Source of the DNA: Mytilus trossulus
Lineage: Eukaryota > Mollusca > Bivalvia > Mytilida > Mytilidae
DNA length: 64,000 nt
Assembly: GCF_036588685.1 (NCBI RefSeq)
Contig: NC_086378.1
Location: forward strand, 30,977,578-31,041,577
Direction: 5' to 3'
The translations under genes were made by a program, and so were the position numbers. Under the pieces are notes generated by a model, which was given only the letters and a program-made list of their open reading frames with translations, searched no databases and had not been told where the DNA came from. Numbering within the stretch: the first letter of the stretch is position 1; each line of letters starts with the position of its first letter. This document shows positions 34,530-45,565 of this stretch, in pieces.

Positions 34530-35375
34530 TATTTACCAAGAAAACTAAACATTGACCAATGAACCATGAAAATGTGGTCAAGGTCAGATAAATCATACCG
34601 AACAGACATATACAGCTAACAATTTCTTCCATACAACAAATATAGTTGACCTATTGCTTGTAGTTAAAGATAAACAGACCAAAACACAAAAAAATAACAC
34701 TGAGCAATGAAGTGTGAAAATGAGGTCAAAGTTAAGTAAAACCTGCACGACTGATATATAGATCATAAAATATTTCCATACACCAAATAAAGTTGACCTA
34801 TTGCATTTAGTTTTAAAAAAAGGTCAAAACTCAAAAACTTAACTTTGACAACTGAACCATGAAAATGAGGTCAAGGTCAGATAGCACCTGTCTGCTAGAC
34901 ATGTACACCTTACAACTATTCCATACACCAACTATAGTTGATCTATTGCATAAAGTATTAGAACCCCCCCCCCCCCAAAAAAAAAAACCAACCCCAAACT
35001 CAATTACTTAAATTTGACCACTGAACCATGAAAATGAGGTCAAGGTTAGATGACAGCTACCAGTTGGACATGTAAACCTAACAATCCTTTCATAAATTGA
35101 ATATACTAGACCTATTGCTTATAGTATCTGAGATATGGACTTAACCACCAAAACTTAACCTTGTTCACTGATCCATGAAATGAGGTCGAGGTCAAGTGAA
35201 AACTACCTGACGGGTACGAGGACCTTGCAAGGTACGCACATACCAATTATAGTTATCCTATTACTTCTAATAAGAGAGAATTTAACATTTCATTAAATCT
35301 GAACTTCATTTTCAAGTACTCACGGAACCATGCAAATGAGGTCAAGGACATTGGACTTGTGACTGACGGAAACGT
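34530..35375 (+). repeat. diverged tandem array, ~145-165-bp units, about six copies
   Basis: Each unit has 'actgaaccatgaaaatgagg', 'tcaaggtcag' and 'tagttgacctattgc' with many substitutions, for example near 34560, 34705, 34850, 35020, 35170 and 35325. It is non-coding. I recognise this motif from bivalve genomes but cannot assign it to a named satellite. Confidence 0.75.
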
Positions 35376-35454
35376 CGTAATATGAGGCATCTATATACAA
35401 AGTATGTCTACCTTCTACAATATAAAGCGGTTAAGAAATAAGCTAACGCCGCCT

Positions 35455-36080
35455 ACGTGCGGGATATACATTTGATTTTCCCAACTTATTCGATATTCAA
35501 GAGCTTGCAACTGCTACACAGACTTTGTAAATCGTCACCAGTGTCTGGGCAGAAAGTTGATGAACCAGGGTTATGTGAAAGAAAGTCTTTTTTTCTAAAA
35601 AAAGTTTATTGGAAGGTACCAATATCTTGTTCATAATTATTTCGTATCAACTTCACAAATAATACATGATGGTCTTGGTGTATAGATTCTACGTACTGAT
35701 GTCGCTTATTATCTTAATAACGTGTTATATTGTTCTTTTTTTTTGTCATTGTTTTATTATTTATATTACTTTTACTGTTTGCTCTGTTTTCGGTGTTATC
35801 CATTTGACGTGGCTATGTACTTATACATCACGTCAATGTGTTGCTTGTATTATCTTTCATTATTGCTGGTGTGTTTTGTAAGTGTGACTTTATGTGTTTC
35901 TTTGGTACATATGACGTGGCTCTGGTACTCTTAAAGATCCCGTCATTGTGTTATTGTTTTATGATAATTTTGAAAATACTTTGAACGACAAAATCATATT
36001 TATAGCTCTTCATATGTGACGTTTACATTCTGACATCAAACACGTCACTCTATACTTGAGTTGATGTGAACATTGCTATT
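35455..36080 (+). pseudogene. second Penelope-like subfamily, RT C-terminus plus 3' tail
   Basis: From about 35488 the plus strand reads L-I-R-Y-S-R-A-C-N, T-D-F-V-N-R-H-Q-C-L-G-R-K-L-M-N-Q-G-Y to a stop at 35594. This is the same block order as L-I-R-Y-S-R-A-C, D-F-L-D-R-G-L-L-L-T-R-K-L-L-N-Q in the main family (45330-45420), but clearly different in sequence. A distinct tail follows (35690-36080), with 'tgacgtggctatgtactta' and 'tgacgtggctctggtactc' as a degenerate internal repeat. Confidence 0.6.
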
Positions 36081-36359
36081 CAGTCACAGGACTTTATGGG
36101 TTAATTAAAAATACATTATACGTAAGCAATGAATGTGGTTGTTAAATTTGATTTGTGCTCCTTTGTAAAATATTTGTTGTTTTTTTTTTATTTGAGATTG
36201 TGACACGGTGATGAATGCTCTACCCCTATTTTGACAATTTTACGTCTTATGTCTGTTTTGTTCATGCATCCTGGTAAATATAATGGAATTTGATGCGACT
36301 GTCATACAAGTGAGAGGTTTAGCTCTATCCAACAAGTTTCAATCCACCAGAAAATGCCT

Positions 36360-36475
36360 GTCCCAAGTCAGGAATATGACAGTTCGTTCGTTTGATGTGT
36401 TTTATCATACGATTTTGCCATTTGATTAGGGACTTTCCGTTTTCGGAGTTCAGTATTTGTTGTGGGTTTGCTTTT
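36360..36475 (+). repeat. short dispersed repeat P
   Basis: 'gcctgtcccaagtcaggaat' and 'gggactttccgttttcgga' are its landmarks. Partners are at 33655-33725 and 60855-60915 (both reversed). Positions 36480-36925 contain nothing nameable. Confidence 0.45.
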
Positions 36476-36929
36476 TACAGAATACTGTTAGTTTACATTG
36501 CACCAAACCTATGTTTTTAATCTATCGATGTTAAACTAAAAAAAAGTAAAACAAATCACCAAAGTAAAATATGAAAATGAAGGCATCGCACACACCCCAA
36601 ACGTTGTTAGATAGGATGTCTTCTTCTATGAATGCACCAACTGCTAGGCATACTCTTTCATATTCTTCTTGATACATAAGACTAAAGTAGGGTTAATGAT
36701 AGTCACTTGATGTATGAAACCATAGTCTGACTACTGACCCTTATTAGCAGGAAGGTATATATAAAACTGGTCGAATCTCCTATCACAGTTTGTGGCTCTG
36801 CAAATTGTAATGGGTGGTTGATGTGGTCTGTTCAATTGTTTATTAAACGTGGTCCACTTTTATTTTTTGTCTATCTGACGAGTTAAGCCTTTTTCAACTG
36901 ATTTTTATAGTTCGTTCTTATGTTGTACT

Positions 36930-37232
36930 GTTATACCACTGTCCCAGGTTAGGGGGAGGGTCAGGAGCCTGTAATTCAGTGGTTGTCGTTTGTTTATGTG
37001 TTACATATTTGTTTTTCGTTCATTTTTTTTTTACATAAGTGAGGCCGTTAGTTTTCTCGTTTGAATTGTTTTACATTGTCTTATCGGGGCCTTTTATAGC
37101 TGAATATGCGGTATGGGCTTTGCTCATTGTTGAAGGCCGTACGGTGACCTATAGTTGTTAATGTTTGTGTCATTTTGGTCTTTTTTGGATAGTTGTCTCA
37201 TTGGCAATCATACCTCATCTTTTTTTTTATAT
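36930..37232 (+). repeat. dispersed repeat family M, long copy
   Basis: 'aggagcctgtaattcagtgg', 'tttacattgtcttatcgggg', 'gtatgggctttgctcattg' and 'agttgtctcattggcaatc' match 7897-8235 closely. It lies 0.56 kb beyond the TLR stop codon. Confidence 0.8.
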
Positions 37233-37791
37233 TTTATAATTCTAGATCAAAAATTTTTTAAGCAAAAATAATTAATTTAAGAGTTCTATATTATCATTGA
37301 AATGATTTTATATACATACGCAATTTGAATACAACGAACACGCTTTGTGAAAAAGCAATGATGACTTACTAAAAATATATTAGTTCACATGAAAAGTTGC
37401 ACGTTTCTTTTTAAAACTATCATGTTGTATGCACAAAGTAAAGAATAGAACAAAAGCCGAAATATAAGTCTGCACGAAATTGTATACAAACTTGACCTTT
37501 TGAAACTTTATGCGGAAAAAACTATTTCAGTTGATAGTTTTTTTATCTATCTAGTTTTAAGTTTGAATTCACAATAAAAATAATGACGAAATACATTCAG
37601 TTATAATCGCTCTATTCAAAATTAAAAACATAAAAACGTCATATAAAACGTTTTAAGTGTATGTTTTGTATAGGGTGTACATGCTTTAAAAACCTTTTTG
37701 ACTTGAAAGGAGTAAGCCTCTTTTGTAGAAATTGATAAACGCCACAATTTGGGAAACATGAATATAGCGCACCCATTTTTTTGAAATATTT

Positions 37792-40344
37792 TCAATCTGA
37801 CAAAACTTGTTTCAAATTCTCCCAGAACACTGTATCGCCATATTCGTCATTCGGAAACTCTATGTACGATTGTGATTCTACGAGTTCCAATAAAACCAAG
37901 GGTAACATATTGGTTGGAATTTGTTCTAGAAAGATTAAATATATAATGTTCTCTTTACCTCGTGAGTAAATACTCTCCATTCGCGCCATGTTGAATTCAA
38001 ACATGCACCAGTATGAGTTTAAGAAATGGCGACTGATTATGCAAACAGTCTTACGACTTCTGTGTATGGCATCAGTAATGTTGTCAGAGATTGCATTCCC
38101 AGCAAGAAAATCGCGTTTATGAAGACAAATTCGTAGTTTTTCATCTCTTTCAATATGGTTGATAAATTTGTCATGAACAAAATTTTGGTCTTCTTCGGCA
38201 TATGATACAAATGCATCAAAATCGTAGGAAACATCATTTTTTAACATGCTCGGCTTTTTTTTATATTTCAGTTTTGCCATATAATAAAGATATCTAAGCT
38301 TCCATCGATATCTATATACAATTCCAGTGGTTACCGTTACAACGGAAAGAACCAACGCCGAACCAATACCTAATATCAAACCAAGATATGACGAGCATTC
38401 TTTTTCGAGTATTTTTTCAAGGTCTTTCGGATGTGCCAGAGACATTTTGGTAAGATTTGACAGCTGACAGGAATAAGATTTTAACCCATTAAAACGAATC
38501 TTTGTTGTTGCCATCCACCTTATAAAGTTAATGTTGCTACATATACATTGGATTGGATTCTCGCTTAAGTCTAATGTAAAATTGGCACTGTATTTTGCAA
38601 TTTTCTCAAGATTAACCGTTTCATCAGCATCTAGAAATCGTATCACATTATTTGACAGATCCAAAAAAGTAAGATTTCTCATGTGATCAATTTTAAATTG
38701 CATTTTGTCTAACACATTCCTCCTTAAATTTATTTCTTTTATAGATTGATGCGACTCAAAAATGGAATAAGGCAATCTTGAAATTCGGTTGTCTGACAAA
38801 TCAATGATTTCTAATTTCACCAGAGGCCTAAATATTTCTCCTTTTTCGTCGTTGGGTAGAATAAAGCCTAACAAATTATTTTGAAGCTGAAGTTTTCTAA
38901 TATTTGGAGTTCCGTTGAAAAATACATTCGAAATGTTTGAACAGAAATTGTTTGATAAATCAACCTCATATAAATGAGGCAAATTGACTATAGGACCTTT
39001 CAATGAGTAGAATATATTGGAGGAGAAATCAACCTTTTCTAGCACATTTTCACTAAAACGTAGCCTAGGCATTTCAAATTCTGATTTACCGGCTGTGAAA
39101 TAAATTACACGAAGTTGCAATGGTAGATTAATTATATTCAAAACATTCAGTTTAAAACCAGCATTGAATATCATGAATTCCCGAGACATAGTTGATACCT
39201 GCTGTTCTTTTACAACGTTATTAAACTCATACAGAGTTTGTTTAAAATCCGTCTCATTCAAATCCGATACACAAAATCCTTCGTCGACTGGTGGATGTGA
39301 CGTGCCCAGAAATGAAACATTTAAAATTTTTGCCGATAATTGTCGAAACTCCAAAACATATTCTCCAAACGAGAGCGGATTGTCACTAATAGAAATTATA
39401 TCTATTGTTTTCGGTAAAAGACTTATTAATCCTGTTTGCAGAAGCTGAATTCGATTGCTATCAAAATACATCTCCTTTAATTTGGTTTTCCTTAGAAGTA
39501 CCAAGTGCTCTCTCATCAACATCTGATTCAGTGCAAATGTCGGTACCAATTTTTTAAATACGAAGATTTCAATTGATGTTTTGGGTAAATCAGTGGTGAC
39601 ATTTCTTAGTCCTCGAAATCCCAGACGAATATTATAAGATATGTCCAAAAACTGAAGATTTTGCATATGTGCGAATGTACCTTTCCATATACTGTCTAAT
39701 GTGTTGTTTGACACATCTAAATAACGTAAAGTTGTGATGCCTTTAAATGTATTATAATCAAGTTGTTTAGGCTTGCATGATGAGGAAGATAAATCTAGAT
39801 TGATTAGAAACCCTAGTCCTTGTAATTGTTGACCGAAAGTCATTTTGTTGGTAAAAGTTGCATTCAATGTTTGAAGATTAAGTACCAAAGATAGATCTGG
39901 AAATACAGTAATTCGATTGTCTTTAATGTTTAGTTGTTGTAGTTTCGTTAGATATTTAAAGCATTGTTTCGGGAATTCTGTGTTATTTTTTCCTAGTATA
40001 TTACCTTGCAGATTCAGCCGCAATAAGTTAGTCAGTCCTTTAAACGAATCTGGCATCAGTGTAACAAGAACGTTATGTGATAAATCCAAATCTTCAAGAA
40101 CAGTGTGGGCAGAAAATATTCCATTCGATATACTTTTTATCCTGTTTCTCGCTAGAATGAGTGCTTTTGTGGAATTTGGAAACGTGGGAATATGGGATAA
40201 ATTCTTCCCTGTGCAGTCAACCTTAAACTTTTCATTGGTTTTACATGTGGCTGTTCTCTTAAAATTACTAATTTCAGAATCTTCATGACGATGTTGAGTG
40301 GAAGACATAACCAACCCGAAAACGAATATATAAGTCGAATACAT
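37792..40344 (-). CDS. Toll-like receptor, single cysteine cluster type, intronless
   Basis: The product is 850 residues from ATG at 40344. Residues 1-17 are a weak signal peptide. C-K-T-N-E-K-F-K-V-D-C (about 34-44) is an N-terminal cap, followed by roughly 18-20 leucine-rich repeats with L-x-x-L-x-L-x-x-N cores. A single C-terminal cap (N-P-I-Q-C-I-C..C) lies near 590-635, a membrane helix near 651-674 (L-G-L-I-L-G-I-G-S-A-L), a basic stop-transfer segment, and a TIR domain about 706-850. TIR box 1 is F-D-A-F-V-S-Y, box 2 is H-K-R-D-F-L-A-G-N-A-I and box 3 is V-F-W-E. TLRs sense microbial products and signal through MyD88-type adaptors to NF-kB. One C-terminal cap marks the single-cluster (V-type) class, which is greatly expanded in bivalves. 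The usual BB-loop proline is Ala 748. No intron or frameshift is visible. Confidence 0.95.
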   Translation of the reverse strand: MYSTYIFVFGLVMSSTQHRHEDSEISNFKRTATCKTNEKFKVDCTGKNLSHIPTFPNSTKALILARNRIKSISNGIFSAHTVLEDLDLSHNVLVTLMPDSFKGLTNLLRLNLQGNILGKNNTEFPKQCFKYLTKLQQLNIKDNRITVFPDLSLVLNLQTLNATFTNKMTFGQQLQGLGFLINLDLSSSSCKPKQLDYNTFKGITTLRYLDVSNNTLDSIWKGTFAHMQNLQFLDISYNIRLGFRGLRNVTTDLPKTSIEIFVFKKLVPTFALNQMLMREHLVLLRKTKLKEMYFDSNRIQLLQTGLISLLPKTIDIISISDNPLSFGEYVLEFRQLSAKILNVSFLGTSHPPVDEGFCVSDLNETDFKQTLYEFNNVVKEQQVSTMSREFMIFNAGFKLNVLNIINLPLQLRVIYFTAGKSEFEMPRLRFSENVLEKVDFSSNIFYSLKGPIVNLPHLYEVDLSNNFCSNISNVFFNGTPNIRKLQLQNNLLGFILPNDEKGEIFRPLVKLEIIDLSDNRISRLPYSIFESHQSIKEINLRRNVLDKMQFKIDHMRNLTFLDLSNNVIRFLDADETVNLEKIAKYSANFTLDLSENPIQCICSNINFIRWMATTKIRFNGLKSYSCQLSNLTKMSLAHPKDLEKILEKECSSYLGLILGIGSALVLSVVTVTTGIVYRYRWKLRYLYYMAKLKYKKKPSMLKNDVSYDFDAFVSYAEEDQNFVHDKFINHIERDEKLRICLHKRDFLAGNAISDNITDAIHRSRKTVCIISRHFLNSYWCMFEFNMARMESIYSRGKENIIYLIFLEQIPTNMLPLVLLELVESQSYIEFPNDEYGDTVFWENLKQVLSD

Positions 40345-41390
40345 GACGCTATGCTAAGAGAAAAATAGAAGTAAAGTAAAATATTTAGACATTATTTTAT
40401 AGTCTGATTCGGTCATTGATTAGTTCTCAACATCAAACTGCAATTATTAGACGCACGATTACATAAATTTATATCACTATTATGCAATTTTACATGCTAG
40501 CACGAGAAATTATTTTGGCTAATCGACTTTCAAAACCAAGGCAAATCGAATTTTTACGAGCCCATAAGTCATCGGTCTTACTCTTTTATGACCGCTTGCT
40601 GAGTGGAAATGTACAACATGCACAATCTGTTTTTAATATTTGTTTGATACGGTCTTTAACACGATAATTTAGATGTCTAATAACGATTTGAATGGACTGT
40701 TGTGAAAAAAATCAAACTAAAAATAAAGTAAAATAAAAGTGCAAATCACCTTCTCATTTTGTTTGGCATACACGTTATTCCAAGTTTTATCGTCTTTAAG
40801 TTCTTTAAGCGTCTTATATTACGCGAAGAAGTTTTATTCTTATAATTGAAATGATAGTAACTTCATGCTAACTCTTATTTTGATTAGGCAAGTTTTGAGT
40901 AAAATACAGATTTCTGTATAATGATGCATATTTTTGTATATGCAATTCGATTGAACACAATATTTTTATTTTAAACATGTCTTTTCTGTATTCATAAAGA
41001 TTTTTTTTCTAATGTTATTTTTATTTATGTTCATCATGATTTAAATGTCCGTTATGGAGGATTGCTGTCTGAGACACTTTAATATAACAAATATGTAGAA
41101 GCCACAATTCCGTCTTCTTTCTCACCGTCCATGGTCAAATACTGAAATGCGGCACGTGCTTAATTATACGATGTTATAATAATATATTAGTTAAATACAT
41201 ACGTGTGCCTTGTAGCTCAAACAAAGAATACGTACTAATTGTAAATATTTAAAAATATATATCAAAACACAATTGGTCTAATTCATCGGATGAACGATTC
41301 TTTGTTAGTTATTTCCTTGTAACTATTTCCGCACAAATCTGCAACTGTAACATCATACAATTTTCAATATTCTATAGGAATTACCCAAAG
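40345..41390. other. gene-free stretch upstream of the TLR
   Basis: It should hold the TLR promoter and 5' UTR. It is AT-rich; no clear TATA box, NF-kB-like site or 5' exon can be supported by eye. Short open frames (for example 40482-40667) have no recognised domain. Confidence 0.35.
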
Positions 41391-41394
41391 TGTA

Positions 41395-41685
41395 CTATAT
41401 ACCGTCAATTTCCTAAAATCGTATATAAGTACGTCTGAGTCAGTGACAACTCTACAACAGATGTATCCATCGGGTCGCCATCAATGATGGTGATACATGG
41501 CTGTATACATAATGTATATACAACTCGTCTAAACATCAACCCAACAATGTTAGATCTGTAAATTTTTGGTTCTTCCCTCGCCGGGATTCGGACCCATGCT
41601 ACTGTGATATCGTGACACCGAATCGCCTGCACTGCAGCCGTCCCGCTAGACCACACGACCACCTAGGCTCTACAAAATAATAGAG
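41395..41685 (-). mobile_element. second tRNA-derived SINE family
   Basis: In minus sense the head has an A-box-like 'tgtggtctagcggga' (about 41655-41640) and a B-box-like 'gggtccgaatcccggcg' (about 41597-41581). A body follows with 'gtatatacattatgtataca' and 'gatggcgacccgatggatac'. It is unrelated to the SINE at 32150 outside the tRNA boxes. Confidence 0.75.
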
Positions 41686-42267
41686 CTTTCGCTGGCCGTG
41701 TGCTACCTTTCCACGTCAGTTTTAATCTAGCGACATACTGCAGTACATGAATTTTTGATATATATAAGGCATGAAGATGTTATTGTTACAGATCAGCTAA
41801 ATTATCTATAGTAAAGGATCCTACAAATTAATGTAAGATACAGTCTGATATATTCAGAACATTTTTTTTTAAGGAAAATCATAACCATTAAGCGTTAGAT
41901 GGTTTACTTCTTAGTGTACTGATATGAATCTCAATATACGGGAATTGTTTGAAAAAATATAGGTATCGATGCCAACGTTCAAATTTTATTACAAAAGACG
42001 GGAAATGTGTCGATGGTGAAACAAAGAGTTCAAATTTAATTGAAATTTAAAGTGCCCATGAACTCACTTATCATGCACTGGTAATTCTATTCATAAAAAG
42101 TGTCCGTGTAGAAACCAAAAATTGTCCGTGTATCATCTATAATGAGTCCGTGTAATTGTATTTAAAGTATCAGTTATGTATTAGATACAATACAAAGGCA
42201 ATAAAGAAACAGGCCGATAACAACCACTGTACAACTTGGCCCCCAGCAGTCCTATAGAAAAACAGTA

Positions 42268-42382
42268 CAGGGCGAGGGTTCCGGCGGGGGGGGGGGGGGA
42301 TGAGAACCCACTTTTTTGGACGATCAATGCATTTGTATTGGGTCTTGAAACCCTTCTTTGAAAATAGCTAGATCCGTCCCTG
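42268..42382. mobile_element. hAT-like MITE, degraded copy
   Basis: It begins 'cagggcgagggttccgg' and ends 'tagatccgtccctg', and shares 'ggacgatcaatgcatttg' with 5979-6109. A G-run of about 14 lies inside. Target duplication is no longer visible. Confidence 0.6.
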
Positions 42383-42514
42383 CGATCCGGTAAACTTTAG
42401 TAACAAACTCGAAAAGTGCTAAGCGTATGCCTAACAATAACTGGATGAAGAATTATATAAAAAAAAAAAACGTACATACAGAACTTCGTTTTGAACACTC
42501 GATATGTTGTTTGC

Positions 42515-42568
42515 TCTTTGGTCGGGTTGTTGTTTCTTTGACACATTCCCCATTTCCATTCTCAATTT
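42515..42568 (+). repeat. short dispersed repeat N, copy 2
   Basis: 'ggtcgggttgttgtttctt' and 'tgacacattccccatttcc' match 56052-56095. Confidence 0.6.
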
Positions 42569-42925
42569 TTTTTAAATGCATTAGTTCAATAATTTGGATT
42601 ACATTAAAATGACAAGAAACTCGATTCATATAATTTTCTTATCCTGTATTTACTTCACAACAGATACATTTTTATATGGAATTGGAAATACAGAACATTC
42701 TAAAAGACTAAAAGAAGACTTTTTACTTGGTTCTTCAATTTGAAGTTTATATATATCAATGTGTCCTGTCATTCTTAAACCTACATTTCAGTTAAAACTC
42801 ACATTTTATATATCACAGTGAGATAATGATTTAGAATACTATCGAATCAAGACGGCATCTTATCTTAGTTTAAATGTTAATTCTGTAATTTCAACTCACA
42901 AAAAATAACACTCATTCACAGATAT

Positions 42926-42977
42926 CAAGGATTTGTATATAGTTAACATAGTAATAATCTAACTATACAAATCCTTG
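42926..42977. mobile_element. 52-bp MITE (caaggatttgtata ends)
   Basis: The left 'caaggatttgtata' and right 'tatacaaatccttg' are exact inverted repeats. The family also includes the palindrome at 33915-33949. It sits six bases from the next element. Confidence 0.75.
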
Positions 42978-42983
42978 GTATCA

Positions 42984-43070
42984 CACAGGCACTCGTATCA
43001 GAAAACAAATTTCCTATATACCTTTATATAACAGTATATAGGCATTTTTTTTCTGAGACGAGTGCCTGTG
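42984..43070. mobile_element. 87-bp palindromic element (CACAGGCACT family)
   Basis: 'cacaggcactcgtatcag' on the left against 'ctgagacgagtgcctgtg' on the right, one mismatch. The centre 'ctatatacctttata' / 'tatatagg' is also partly symmetrical. Confidence 0.75.
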
Positions 43071-43171
43071 ATGTCTCACTATACTTCCAGGGAAATATTC
43101 GGTAAAGCATTTTTTTTCTGAGACGAGTGCCTGTGATGTCTCACTATACTTCCAGGGAAATATTCGGTAAA
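43042..43171 (+). repeat. perfect 65-bp tandem duplication
   Basis: 43042-43106 and 43107-43171 are identical. The unit joins the right half of the CACAGGCACT element to 37 bp of flank ending 'aatattcggtaaa', so the duplication is younger than the element's insertion. Confidence 0.9.
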
Positions 43172-43291
43172 GCAATGCGAAATAGACTATAATACATGTA
43201 TATAAAGAACGTAAATTTTAAATGGCGATAACTCGTAATTCCGTTTGCAAAAGTTATGTTATTGCTAAAATTTTCCGTAATATTGATATAT

Positions 43292-43353
43292 ACAAATGCG
43301 TTTTGTTTAAATATACTTTTTCACAAATGCGTTTTGTTTGAATATACTTTTTC
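43292..43353 (+). repeat. 31-bp tandem duplication
   Basis: Two units beginning 'acaaatgcgttttgttt' differ at one base. They may belong to the upstream part of the Penelope-like element that follows. Confidence 0.8.
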
Positions 43354-44074
43354 ACATTTTTGGTCTTTTGGAAAATGTTGTTTGTGCTGTTTTTAGACCC
43401 TTCTACAACGAAATTTGTTTGACATGCACACGTATAAAAATTGCGGTTTTTATCCAACGCAATCATAGGTTTGAACGTAGTTTTCAATTAAGACTCGTTT
43501 ATATTTATATATATACATATAAGGGGTAATATAACTCGTTTTTATTTTTAAAAGAAATTGAATAGTCTCACTTGATAAAGCAGCAAACACAAACTTATAT
43601 AGCGCCTATGATTTTTGTTCATTCACCGAGTCATACACCACTCAAACCTAAATGATTTAAACATCAGAAACAAATCCGGTGTCTCGTGAAGTTCGCATTA
43701 GGGGTCAAGAAAATTTTCACCTTTTCTCGACATGCATTTTTTTTAAAAGACTTGATATACTTGTTCAATTATGCAAATGTACTTGTCTTCTTTTAGTGTT
43801 TATCGAAAGAAAGGCATTAGAACCTTTAAATATTGTGAAGAAATCTATCCAAAAGGCTGGGAACAACCCTTCGAATTTGAGTTACCCTTCAATGGGGAAA
43901 AATCATCTTATTTAAGGGAGGGTAGAAAAAAAATAATTTTAAACAAATATATAATTATGTTACTTGGCCAAAAAATTAATAAAGTGGCGAAAAATATATT
44001 GTTTTGGCGAAAGAGGTGGCGAAAAAAATAATTGACCCAAGGGAAACTCTGGCTATACTTATTCTTATACATTG

Positions 44075-45565
44075 ACGACTTCAAGTCAAAACCTCCTGAT
44101 TGCTAGTTCCCCATTCACATATAATCCGGCTAAGCACGTTATTACCGGATACCTCAACATTGTCAATAATACTTTTCTACGAAATATGTTATCCAAAGGT
44201 CCGAAATATCGTGAGCCTAAATCCATCTTCAAAATACTGATGGATTCAGTCGAGGATTATGTCAGGCAATAGCATGGGCTAAATGCGAGAAAGAAGACGT
44301 AGAAACTCTTTCCTAATGGATTAAGGCTGTGAGGTTGTTAATACAAATCATAGGTCTGTTCTATGTTCATTTGGAATTTCAACCGAAGATGAAGAACTGG
44401 ATCTTCCATCATTGAATTGGATACCTAATCTACATAAGTGTCCTTACAAACAACGGTATATTGCTTGGTCTTCCAAGTGCTCCACGAAACCTCTTTCTAA
44501 ATTATTGACATCTATTTTATCAGCAATCAAAGCCGGGCTCCAAAGTTTTTGTGTAACTGCCTTTTTTAGAGGTGACGTGATTCAGATGTGGATAAAAAAA
44601 ACCAAAGATCTTTTAGAGTACATACAATCTAAGACTCTCTCATCTTGCAGTAGTATTAAAACAATTGACTTCTCTACACTTCGCACAAGTGTCCCCATTC
44701 CAAACTAAAAGACAAATTGAAATAATTTGTATTACTTTTTTGTTTCATAAAAAAGCATGGCATACGTAGATTCACGTATTTTGTCTTGGGAAGGGATACA
44801 TCCTACTTTGAAAATAATACCTCTGATTCAAATCAAAAATTCTCTGAAACTGACATTATCAAGATGCTTGATTTCTTGATTGACCACATATTTGTTACGT
44901 TTGGAGGACATGTTTTTCATCAGCCTGTCGGAATTCCAATCGGAACCAATTGTGCACCTCTTCTTGCCGACTTGTTTCTTTATTATTATGAGGCTGACTT
45001 CATACAGGAACTTCTTTAAAAGAAAGATAAGCAGTTAGCAATATCCTTTAACTTTACTTCCCGCTATATTTATGATGTTCTCTCACTAAATAGTACAAAA
45101 TTAAGTGACTATGTTGAACGAATCTATCCCATCGAACTGGAGATAAAGGATACTACAGATACAGCTAAGTCTGCTTCATATCTTGACTTACGTCTAGAAA
45201 TTGACAATGAGGGTTGGTTGAAAATAAAACTTTACGACAAAAGAGATGATTTCAGCTTCCCAATAGTGAACTTTCCATTTCTATGTAGCAACATTCCAGC
45301 AGCGCCTGCATACGGAGTTTATATCTCCCAATTGATACGATATTCCCGCGCTTGTATTTTTTATCATGATTTCCTTGATAGAGGATTGCTACTCACAAGG
45401 AAGCTATTAAACCAAGAGTTTCAAATGGTGAAGTTGAAATAATCCCTTCGTAAATTTTACGGACGCCATCACGAGTTGGTTGACCGTTATGGAATGACCG
45501 TTCACAGATGGTATCGGATATGTTCATAAATTCGTAACTACAATACCCTTTCCATTTTCACGAAT
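44075..45565 (+). pseudogene. Penelope-like reverse transcriptase, longest copy, inactivated
   Basis: Pieces of one protein appear in successive frames: H-V-I-T-G-Y-L-N-I-V-N-N and G-P-K-Y-R-E-P (44125-44225), a D-S-V-E-D-Y block, L-H-K-C-P-Y-K-Q-R-Y-I-A and S-T-K-P-L-S-K-L-L-T (44430-44510). Then come F-S-T-L-R-T near 44675, G-R-D-T-S-Y-F near 44790, F-G-G-H-V-F-H-Q-P-V-G-I-P and G-T-N-C-A-P-L-L-A-D-L-F (44905-44985). The catalytic region Y-I-Y-D-V-L-S near 45065 has one Asp lost, and A-Y-G-V-Y-I-S-Q-L-I-R-Y-S-R-A-C follows near 45305. Stops and frameshifts at several points make it dead. The block order fits Penelope-like elements; no GIY-YIG endonuclease follows. Upstream 43640-44074 may be its 5' region but has no recognised domain. 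Confidence 0.75.

Noticed and set aside
35666..35934. Hydrophobic open frames of about 70 codons resembling membrane proteins
   Set aside because: The stretch is the T-rich 3' tail of the second Penelope-like subfamily; hydrophobicity follows from base composition.
43679..44031. Overlapping open frames upstream of the Penelope-like RT
   Set aside because: No recognised domain; may be part of the element's 5' region, but I cannot support a protein call.
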